This document shows, one piece after another, positions 1 to 7,588 of a DNA stretch of 64,000 bases. Numbering within the stretch: position 1 is the stretch's first letter; the number at the start of each line of letters is the position of its first letter. The DNA comes from CBDEGK01 sp965237855 (GTDB lineage: Bacteria; Pseudomonadota; Gammaproteobacteria; Pseudomonadales; Halieaceae): assembly GCA_965237855.1 (NCBI GenBank), contig CBDEGK010000003.1:660211-724210 (forward strand). The letters run 5' to 3'. Made by a program: the position numbers and the translations under genes. The notes beneath the pieces are model-generated. The model was not told where the DNA came from and did no database searches. It saw only the letters and a list, made by a program, of their open reading frames with translations.

Positions 1-702
1 GCACTCGTAGCAATGGGGGAGACAGTTTTTGTCATAGGCTCGCCCGACCTGCGCTTTGAATTGGAACAAGCCAAACACGATGTGACGGCCAGTCGCTATG
101 AGCTTCGGCGAACCGGTGTTAGTTCCAGCCTGGCACAGGACCGGCTGGCGCTTCAGGCTCGCTTGAGTGGCGCGCTGAAGAGATCTACTGACACACGCAT
201 GCAGTTGGAGGATGCACACCTACGGGCCGATTTTGATGCCAAGCTAACGGATGTGCAGCCGGATCTGCGGGCAGGAGATTGGGTGCAGAAGGGAGACCGG
301 CTGATTACGCTGCTTGATCAATCCTCGGGAGAAGTGGTGGCCTATCTCGGAGAGTCCGATCTAGACCTGGTATCGCCCGGCGCAGCGGGGCGATTCTATC
401 CGTACGGGGGGACGCGGCAGCCCTTCAACGTTGTGCTTGAGCAGATAGATGATTTTGCCTTGGAGAATCTGGAACAACCTTACGCTGCATCCACATTTTC
501 TGGCGACCTGGATGTGCGCGATGGCAAGGATGGTGCGATCATCCCGCAGCGAGCTACCTACCGCATCCTGTTGACAGCTAGTGAACCGGTGCGCGATCGC
601 ATTTTGTCAGGTGTGCTTGTGCTGGACTCTGAATCCCGGTCATTTTTGGCGAGTGTTTGGCGTCGAATCGTGGGAGTGTGGCGGCGCGAGGCGGGTTTCT
701 AG
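1..702 (+). CDS. HlyD-like membrane-fusion/secretion adaptor, C-terminal part
   Basis: The reading frame is open from the first base of the window, so the gene starts upstream and only the last ~233 codons are present. An alpha-helical hairpin-like stretch rich in Glu, Gln and Arg is followed by a lipoyl/barrel-like region (LRAGDWVQKGDRLITL) and a beta-rich tail. This is the order seen in HlyD/periplasmic adaptor proteins, including those paired with M50-peptidase-type membrane proteins. Such adaptors bridge inner-membrane transporters to the outer membrane. No transporter is visible because the window begins here. The family call rests on pattern, not on a diagnostic motif. Confidence 0.55.
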   Translation, partial: ALVAMGETVFVIGSPDLRFELEQAKHDVTASRYELRRTGVSSSLAQDRLALQARLSGALKRSTDTRMQLEDAHLRADFDAKLTDVQPDLRAGDWVQKGDRLITLLDQSSGEVVAYLGESDLDLVSPGAAGRFYPYGGTRQPFNVVLEQIDDFALENLEQPYAASTFSGDLDVRDGKDGAIIPQRATYRILLTASEPVRDRILSGVLVLDSESRSFLASVWRRIVGVWRREAGF

Positions 703-703
703 C

Positions 704-1144
704 TCACCAGGCCCCAGTATTCTCCATCGATACCCAAGGCTCGGAGGGCGCTAGCGCTTCACCCTTCTGCAGCAGCTCAATCGATATACCATCAGGGGAT
801 CGAACGAAGGCCATGTGACCATCCCTGGGTGGTCGGTTGATAGTCACCCCAGCGTCCAGCAAGCGCTGGCAGTATTCATAGATATTTTCCACCCGGTAGG
901 CGAGGTGACCGAAATTTCGTCCGCCGTTGTATTCCTGTGGATCCCAATTGTGGGTGATCTCAAGACAAGGCCGATTCTGGGCTTCTGCGTTCGGCAAGTC
1001 TCCGGGTGCGGCCAGGAAAACCAGGGTGAAGCGGCCGGCCTCGCTGTCGTATCTATTAACTTCTTTCAAGCCGAGACAATTACAGTAGAAGCCTAGTGAT
1101 TCCTTGAGATTGGTGGCGCGCACCATGGTATGAAGATATTCCAC
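704..1144 (-). CDS. gloA: VOC-family glyoxalase / lactoylglutathione lyase-like protein
   Basis: A 146-residue protein with two beta-alpha-beta-beta-beta modules of the vicinal oxygen chelate fold. Candidate metal ligands lie at the expected places: His5 in YLHTMVRA, Glu in CLEITHNW, His in NFGHLAYRV and Glu near the end in SIELLQKG. Glyoxalase I isomerises the methylglyoxal-glutathione hemithioacetal to S-lactoylglutathione in the cytosol. The length is that of proteobacterial GloA. The gene runs opposite to its neighbours and stops 2 bases from the end of the upstream adaptor gene (convergent). A different VOC substrate is possible, but the ligand pattern favours GloA. Confidence 0.75.
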   Translation of the reverse strand: MEYLHTMVRATNLKESLGFYCNCLGLKEVNRYDSEAGRFTLVFLAAPGDLPNAEAQNRPCLEITHNWDPQEYNGGRNFGHLAYRVENIYEYCQRLLDAGVTINRPPRDGHMAFVRSPDGISIELLQKGEALAPSEPWVSMENTGAW

Positions 1145-1250
1145 GGGATGATCCTATAACCAAATAGGGTTCAATAGTAGAAGCCCGCTAGAGTTAGGGC
1201 AACACGCTCAGGTACAATCGGCGTCTTTTATTGTGAGTGAAATACGCCTT

Positions 1251-2151
1251 ATGTGGTTCAAAAATGTTCGCGCCTACCGTCTTACTAGTCCCTTCCAGCT
1301 CAGTCCTGAGCAGCTCGATGAGCAGCTACAGTCGGGTGTCTTCCAGGCCTGCGGGAATACCCAGGCGGTCTCACTAGGCTGGACATCACCCCTGGGTACT
1401 GACTCTGAGACCTTGGTCCATGCCGCGGCCGGCCGGACGCTGATTTGTATGAAGCGAGAGGAAAAGCTGTTGCCAGCTACCGTGGTTAGGGAAATGCTGG
1501 CGGAGAAGGTGGATCTGATTGAGCAGGAGGAAGGTCGAAAAGTTTACCGCAAAGAGCGCCTCAGTTTGAAAGATGACATTGTGCAGGACTGCCTGCCGCG
1601 CGCATTTTCCCGCTCGGGTACGGTATTTGCCTATATTGATACGCGCGAGAACTGGCTGTTTGTGGATAGTGCCAGCGCCGGGCGGGCTGAGGAGTTGCTA
1701 AATTTGCTGCGGGACAACCTGGGTTCTTTTCCGTTGATATTGCCGCAGGTGAAGGATTCCCCGGTAAATACCATGACGAACTGGTTGGTGCACCGGAATT
1801 TGCCGGAAGACCTCAGCTTGTCTGGTGATTGCGAAATGAAAGAGCTAACCGAGGATGGCGGCGTTGTTCGCTGTCGCGGGGTGGAGATGCCGGGGGAGTC
1901 ATTTGCAGGCGGGGCGTCAGATCGTCCGCTTGGGCGTTCACTGGGATGAGCGGGCGAGCTTTACACTGGCGGAAGACCTCTGTATTCGGCGATTGAAATT
2001 CGCCGACGAGCTGGTCGCGGAGAACCAGGATTTAGCGGATGAGGACCCCCTGGCCAAAATTGATGCAGATTTTGAACTGATGTCTTCCGCGGTGACAGAA
2101 TTACAGAACCGCATGATGACACTGTTTGGAGGTGAGGCCGCTGAGCAATAA
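1251..2151 (+). pseudogene. rdgC: rdgC, recombination-associated protein, with a one-base frameshift
   Basis: RdgC is a ring-shaped nucleoid DNA-binding protein that modulates RecA activity. The ATG at 1251 gives the family-typical N-terminus MWFKNVRAYRL; a GTG at 1233 would add six residues. The frame holds to about codon 215 (GGVVRCRGVEM) and the match then continues one frame over (SHLQAGRQIVRLGVHW through ALTELQN-like C-terminal sequence to the stop at 2151). The switch falls at a run of five G (1892-1896). Removing one G gives a continuous 299-residue protein, close to the usual ~300. Both halves look well conserved, so this is either a homopolymer sequencing error or a very recent mutation. 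Confidence 0.85.
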
Positions 2152-2214
2152 TTCCCAGAAGTACGATACTGGCTTGCCGCGGAAATAGGACTAATCTTAT
2201 CTAAAAGATAGGGG

Positions 2215-4209
2215 TTGCTGAACTTGGTAGAAACCAGCGTTTCCACGCGTGTCCAATTGGCCTACGGCGCGAGTAATCAAAGTGAGCTTATCGAGGCCTT
2301 GGCGACGGCGAATGTTGATCTGTTGCCTATCACCTCGCCGTCTGACCTGGAGGGTGCAGAGCCAGCTTTGCTGCTGTTGGACTCCAGCTTGTTGGCGGTT
2401 ACCGATGCCAGGAGCTGGCGCCGAGCGCTATTGAATAGTAGCCCGGACGCGCAGCTCGTTGCAGAGGTCCCCTGTGATGAGGCTGACCTGGTCCTGGCTG
2501 CTGGAGTTAGTCAGGCAGACAACATGCGGGTTCTACACCTGGCGTTGAGGCGCTGGGTCTTGCAGCGCGAAAATCGACAACTGCAGGCGGCCCTGGCTAC
2601 CACCGAGCGCAATCTGGAATTACTCGCCGATATAGGCATTGCGCTTTCCGCTGAGAAAGAACTGGATCACTTGCTGGACCATATTCTTAAGGAAGCACAA
2701 AACCTGGCCTGTTGTGACGCCGCCTCTTTGTTCCTGGTGGATCATGAAGAGGGCGAGCCGGACAGGTTGGCCTTCAAGCTGACTCGCAATGATTCGCTGC
2801 GAACCGATTTTCACGAACAAAGACTTGAACTGGATCGAACCTCTATTGTGGGTTATGCCGCAGTAACTGGCCATGAGGTCAATATTCCAGATGCCTACGC
2901 CTTGTCTGATAGCGAACCCTACAGCTTTAACCCAGCTTTTGATGCCGCCATGGGCTATCGCACCGTATCGATCCTGGTCGTACCCATGAGCAATTATCGA
3001 GAGGAAGTAGTGGGAGTGCTGCAATTTATTAATCGAAAAACCTCCCGCGAATTAAAGCTGGATTCGCCGGAGGTTGCACTGGCTGAAACACTGCCTTTTC
3101 ACCAGGAACAGATTCGATTGCTGCGCGCGCTGGCAGGGCAATCTGCTATTGCTCTGGAAAACAACCTGCTGCTCGACAACATCAACCGCTTGTTTAGTGG
3201 TTTTGTGCAGGCGGCGGTGACCGCCATTGAGCAACGAGATCCGACCACCAGTGGTCACTCGTTTCGGGTGGCTGATCTCACCACGGAGTTGGCACAGGTG
3301 CTACCGCAGGCCAGGATAGTTCGATATCGCGACGTGATTTTTCGAGAGGACGATATCCGGGAATTGCGCTACGCCGCTCTGTTGCATGATTTCGGCAAGG
3401 TTGGAGTGCGGGAACATGTGTTGGTGAAAGCCAAGAAGCTGCCCGACAAGCAGTACGACATTATCCGCTACCGAATCCGCCTGGAGCAGGAGCGCCTGCG
3501 ACGGCAGGCCGGAGAACAGGTACTTCTGCTCCATCGCAGTGGCGGCAAGTCGGCGGAAATAGCCGCTGTCGAAACCGCAGTAATGCAAGAGGCGAAGCGG
3601 TTGGAAACATTTCTTACCGCGATAGAGCACGCCAATGAGCCGACCTTGCTTGATGATGGCGATTTCGAGTACTTAAAAGACATCCGTGCTTATCCATTTG
3701 AAGACGACCGCGGCCAATCGGGAACGCTTATTGATGATTTTGAATTTGGGAGCCTGTCAATTCGGCGCGGTAGCCTGACCGAGGCGGAGCGCGCAGAGAT
3801 CGAGTCCCACGTGGTGCACACAGCCAACTTCCTGCGCCTGATACCCTGGACGGCTGAACTGGCCCGAATACCCGAGATAGCTGAAGCGCATCATGAAAAA
3901 CTAGATGGGACAGGTTACCCTAGGGGTCTCAACCACCAGGAGATACCCATAGGTTCGAAAATGATGGCAATCTGTGACATATACGATGCCCTGGCGGCGT
4001 CTGACCGACCCTATAAGTCAGCCGTGCCAAAGGATATTGCCTATCGCATTCTTGAAGAAGAGGCGGCAGCGGGCAAGCTGGATTCCGATCTGGTTGAGCT
4101 CTTTATTCAGGCAGATATTCAGCAAGTGTTGGTGGGCAAGACGTACGGTAGTGGTGTTTCTGCACATCAGGCCAGTAGCTCCAATCACCCCTGCGACCAT
4201 ACAGACTAG
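2215..4209 (+). CDS. GAF and HD-GYP domain cyclic-di-GMP phosphodiesterase-like regulator
   Basis: A 664-residue cytosolic protein: a degenerate receiver-like N-terminus (~1-125), a coiled linker, a GAF sensor domain (~140-320) and an HD-GYP domain (~335-640). The metal-binding motif LLHDFGKVGV sits near residue 389, HHEKLDGTGYPRG near 559 and DIYDALAASDRPYK follows. HD-GYP domains hydrolyse cyclic-di-GMP. HD and GYP motifs are ~165 residues apart, about 100 more than usual; the extra stretch is charged and probably helical (~405-510). The start is a TTG after a purine-rich stretch (AGATAGGGG), so the exact N-terminus is uncertain. The next gene begins 12 bases downstream. Confidence 0.85.
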   Translation: MLNLVETSVSTRVQLAYGASNQSELIEALATANVDLLPITSPSDLEGAEPALLLLDSSLLAVTDARSWRRALLNSSPDAQLVAEVPCDEADLVLAAGVSQADNMRVLHLALRRWVLQRENRQLQAALATTERNLELLADIGIALSAEKELDHLLDHILKEAQNLACCDAASLFLVDHEEGEPDRLAFKLTRNDSLRTDFHEQRLELDRTSIVGYAAVTGHEVNIPDAYALSDSEPYSFNPAFDAAMGYRTVSILVVPMSNYREEVVGVLQFINRKTSRELKLDSPEVALAETLPFHQEQIRLLRALAGQSAIALENNLLLDNINRLFSGFVQAAVTAIEQRDPTTSGHSFRVADLTTELAQVLPQARIVRYRDVIFREDDIRELRYAALLHDFGKVGVREHVLVKAKKLPDKQYDIIRYRIRLEQERLRRQAGEQVLLLHRSGGKSAEIAAVETAVMQEAKRLETFLTAIEHANEPTLLDDGDFEYLKDIRAYPFEDDRGQSGTLIDDFEFGSLSIRRGSLTEAERAEIESHVVHTANFLRLIPWTAELARIPEIAEAHHEKLDGTGYPRGLNHQEIPIGSKMMAICDIYDALAASDRPYKSAVPKDIAYRILEEEAAAGKLDSDLVELFIQADIQQVLVGKTYGSGVSAHQASSSNHPCDHTD

Positions 4210-4221
4210 CCGGTTACCCCA

Positions 4222-5328
4222 GTGTCTGTACGCGAAGATACCTCCGATTACCGGACGCTGCTTTTGAGTGGAGTTCCGCTTCTCGACACCCGATCGCCGG
4301 TAGAGTTTGAAAAAGGCGCGTTTCCAACCGCCCAGAATATTCCTCTCATGAGCGATGACGAACGGCATTTGGTCGGTATTCGATACAAGGAATCTGGCCA
4401 ACAATCCGCCATTGAGCTTGGCAATGAACTGGTCAGTGGCGATGGCCGTCAGCAACGGCTTGATGCCTGGTGCAATTTCGCCAGAAACAACTGCGAGGGC
4501 TACCTATATTGCTTTCGAGGCGGTTTGCGCTCACAAACTGTACAGGCCTGGATGCAAGAATGTGGGGCGCATTACCCCCTGGTGAAGGGTGGTTATAAAG
4601 CCATGCGACGCTTCCTGCTGGAGGAATTGCCGCGCTGCCTGGATCTAGCAAAACTGGTCTTGATATCCGGAAAAACCGGTACCGGTAAAACCCGTGTTAT
4701 CGATGCTTTGGAATCAGCAATAGATCTGGAGGGCATTGCCCGTCATCGCGGATCGACGTTTGGGCGGCTTTTGATCGAACAACCCACGCAGATCAGTTTT
4801 GAGAATACGCTGATAACCCAGTTCTTACAGAAACTTGAATCGGGTTATCCCACACTCTTCCTGGAAGACGAAGGGCATTTGATTGGCCGAGTTGCGCTGC
4901 CTGACGATCTGCGCCTCGCCATGAAGGCTGCACCGATGTTGGTGGTAGAGGAGCCTATCCCTAGTCGGGTTGGGGTGGTGGTGGATGACTATGTTATTGA
5001 CCTGGGGCGTCGTTTTGAGGCGCACTTCCCTGGATTTGGGCCCCTGCAACATGCGCAGCGGTTGCGGGAAGACGTGGCCAAAATCCGCAAGCGGCTAGGC
5101 GGCGCCTTACATCAACAGGTGGATCAACAGATACAGGATGCATTTGCCTTGCAGCTTCACACAGGCGATCTCGCCGCTCACGGGCAATGGATAGAAACAC
5201 TTCTGCTGCAATACTATGACCCGATGTACGAATATCAGTTGAGTCGGCGCGAGGGCAAGGTGTTGTATGTCGGAGATCGTGCGGCTGTCATTGATGCCGC
5301 CCAGAGTGAGAAGTGGAGCACAGCTTGA
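4222..5328 (+). CDS. mnmH: tRNA 2-selenouridine synthase
   Basis: A 368-residue enzyme that replaces sulfur by selenium in 2-thiouridine at the wobble position of Lys, Glu and Gln tRNAs, using selenophosphate. An N-terminal rhodanese domain carries the catalytic Cys97 in YCFRGGLRS, the same residue number as in E. coli. A P-loop domain follows with Walker A SGKTGTGKT at 149-157. The start is GTG. The 3' end overlaps the selD fusion gene by 16 bases, so supplier and user of selenophosphate are co-transcribed and probably translationally coupled. Confidence 0.95.
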   Translation: MSVREDTSDYRTLLLSGVPLLDTRSPVEFEKGAFPTAQNIPLMSDDERHLVGIRYKESGQQSAIELGNELVSGDGRQQRLDAWCNFARNNCEGYLYCFRGGLRSQTVQAWMQECGAHYPLVKGGYKAMRRFLLEELPRCLDLAKLVLISGKTGTGKTRVIDALESAIDLEGIARHRGSTFGRLLIEQPTQISFENTLITQFLQKLESGYPTLFLEDEGHLIGRVALPDDLRLAMKAAPMLVVEEPIPSRVGVVVDDYVIDLGRRFEAHFPGFGPLQHAQRLREDVAKIRKRLGGALHQQVDQQIQDAFALQLHTGDLAAHGQWIETLLLQYYDPMYEYQLSRREGKVLYVGDRAAVIDAAQSEKWSTA

Positions 5329-7505
5329 TCAGCTCAAGTTGGAAGCGGGATCTAGTGCTGGTCGGCGGCGGGCATGCGCATGTCCTGGCAATGCGCATGT
5401 TGGCCATGAAGCCTATGGCCGGCGTGAGGCTAAGCCTGGTAAGCCCGGACAACTTCACACCGTATTCCGGAATGTTACCTGGGCTGGTGGCAGGGCATTA
5501 CTCCCATGAGCATATTCATATTGATCTGAATCGTTTTTGCGCTCGCCTGGGTGTGCGCTTTATCCGAGCCAGGGCAGATGGAATTGATCTTGGCAAGCAA
5601 AGGATTCTGTTGGCAGGCCGCGCCCCCTTGTCATTCGATGTACTGTCCTTCGATATTGGTTCTCAACCTGGCGCTGAGCAGGTTGCTGGGGCGTTAGACT
5701 ATGGCGTGCCGGTGAAACCGGTAGCCAGTTTCTACCAGCGCTGGCTGCGGGTGGTCGAGGCGGTTGTCCAGGTCACTACTGATACACCCAAACATCTCGC
5801 TGTAGTTGGCGGCGGCGCCGGCAGTGTCGAACTGGCACTGGCGATGGCACATACCCTACCGAAAAAAGCTGTACGCATTAGCCTCGTTTGTGGCACCACA
5901 CTGCTGAATGAATACCACCAGCGCACACGTCATGTTGTCCGTCGGCATTGTAGCGAACTCGGTATTGTAATCCGGGAGCGGGCGCCAGTGGTCTCAGTTA
6001 CCGACAACTCCTTACAGCTGGAAGATGGCTCCGAGCTCGCATATGACGAGGTGTTTTGGTGTACCCAGGCAGCGGGTGCAAGCTGGCTGGCAGAGTCGGG
6101 TCTGACGTGTGATGAATCGGGATTTCTGCAAGTCAGGGATACGCTGCAGCTCCTCGACCAGGACAATCTCTTTGCCGCTGGAGATGTGGCCAGCCAGGTA
6201 AATCATCCTCGACCCAAAGCGGGTGTGTTTGCCGTGCGCCAGGCCCCGGTGTTGGCACGAAATCTGGCCGCCTATCTTGCGGGAGACATGCTGAAAGATT
6301 ACCGTCCCCAGCGCAAGTTCCTGTCCATGTTGTCACTGGGTGATCGACAGGCTGTTGCGGAAAAAGGATTGTTTCGGGCATCTGGGGCATGGGTATGGCG
6401 CTGGAAGAATCAAATCGATAGCCGCTTTATGCGTAAGTTTGAAGATCTGCCGGCTACCATGCCGACGCCAGCAACAGCTGACCCCCCCGAGATGCATTGT
6501 GGGGGCTGTGGGGCAAAACTACCAGGCAGCAATCTGCAGGCGGTACTTGCGGAGCTTGGTAAGGAATATCCAACCGTAGTCGATATCCAAAATTTGGCCG
6601 ACGATGCCTCCAGCTTGAACATCCCTGCAGCGGGCGTGATATTTCAGAGCGTAGATGTACTGCGCGCATTGATCGACGATCCCTGGCTAATGGGCCGACT
6701 GGCAGTGTTGCATGCCCTCAGTGATCTGCATGCGATGGGGGCGAAGCCCTATTCAGTGTTGTCCCATATCTGCCTGCCCTACGCGAGTCGACGCATGCAG
6801 GAATCTGAGCTGTACGCAATTTTGTCAGGGGCTTGTTTTGAGCTGCAACGAGAGGGGGCAGTGCTTTCAGGTGGTCACACACTGGAAGGGCCGGAGCTTT
6901 CTATAGGTTTCACCGTCAATGGCCTGGCCGAGGAGGGCGTGCTGCAGAAGAGCGACGTGAGAGCCGGTGACCAATTAATTCTGTGTAAACCGCTGGGAAC
7001 CGGGGTGTTGTTTGCTGCTCAGCAGCAGGGTCTTGCGCGCGGAGAGTGGATATCGAGTGCACTGGAATTCATGCTGCAGAGCAACGCTGCGGCTGCGGGG
7101 TTGGCAAGGCAGCACCAGCTTATTGCGGCCACGGATATCACCGGCTTTGGTTTGCTCGGACACCTGGCAGAGATGTTGGGTGAAAGCGGGCTGCAGGCGA
7201 GAATTGATGTGAACAGCGTACCTGTCCTTGACGGGGTTTCGGACTGTTACGCCCAGGGTGTTGCCAGTACCTTGCAACCGGGCAACCAGGCGCTTGTCGC
7301 TGAGCTGCTGCCGTTCGACTCGGCGCCTGATGCTCCACAGCTACAGCCAATGTTCGATCCACAGACCTCAGGCGGACTACTATTTGCTGTGAGTGCTGAG
7401 CGAAGTGAGGGTTTTCTGCTTGCACTACGGCAACAGGGTTACAGTCGTGCCGCGGTGGTAGGTGAGCTAGCAGCTTCTGACTCACCGGGCTATAGTTTTA
7501 ACTAA
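5313..7505 (+). CDS. selD: FAD-dependent oxidoreductase fused to selenide water dikinase
   Basis: A 730-residue two-domain protein. Residues ~10-370 form a pyridine-nucleotide/FAD oxidoreductase with GGGHAHV near the N-terminus and a second Rossmann motif (AVVGGGAGSVELALA). Residues ~392-730 are SelD, which makes selenophosphate from selenide and ATP. The catalytic Cys-X-X-Lys pair is C399 and K402 in HCGGCGAK, with GGHTLEG and DITGFGLLGH motifs further on. Fusions of an NADH-dehydrogenase-like domain to SelD are known in marine bacteria; the N-terminal half may help supply reduced selenium, which is inference. The start is GTG inside the end of mnmH. Confidence 0.93.
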   Translation: MEHSLISSSWKRDLVLVGGGHAHVLAMRMLAMKPMAGVRLSLVSPDNFTPYSGMLPGLVAGHYSHEHIHIDLNRFCARLGVRFIRARADGIDLGKQRILLAGRAPLSFDVLSFDIGSQPGAEQVAGALDYGVPVKPVASFYQRWLRVVEAVVQVTTDTPKHLAVVGGGAGSVELALAMAHTLPKKAVRISLVCGTTLLNEYHQRTRHVVRRHCSELGIVIRERAPVVSVTDNSLQLEDGSELAYDEVFWCTQAAGASWLAESGLTCDESGFLQVRDTLQLLDQDNLFAAGDVASQVNHPRPKAGVFAVRQAPVLARNLAAYLAGDMLKDYRPQRKFLSMLSLGDRQAVAEKGLFRASGAWVWRWKNQIDSRFMRKFEDLPATMPTPATADPPEMHCGGCGAKLPGSNLQAVLAELGKEYPTVVDIQNLADDASSLNIPAAGVIFQSVDVLRALIDDPWLMGRLAVLHALSDLHAMGAKPYSVLSHICLPYASRRMQESELYAILSGACFELQREGAVLSGGHTLEGPELSIGFTVNGLAEEGVLQKSDVRAGDQLILCKPLGTGVLFAAQQQGLARGEWISSALEFMLQSNAAAAGLARQHQLIAATDITGFGLLGHLAEMLGESGLQARIDVNSVPVLDGVSDCYAQGVASTLQPGNQALVAELLPFDSAPDAPQLQPMFDPQTSGGLLFAVSAERSEGFLLALRQQGYSRAAVVGELAASDSPGYSFN

Positions 7506-7588
7506 TACTCGGCTGTAGGTACTAACTAGCACCAGGGCATAGCCACAAATTTTGCGGCGCTTTTTCGAGCAGCTGCCATAATTAGGGG

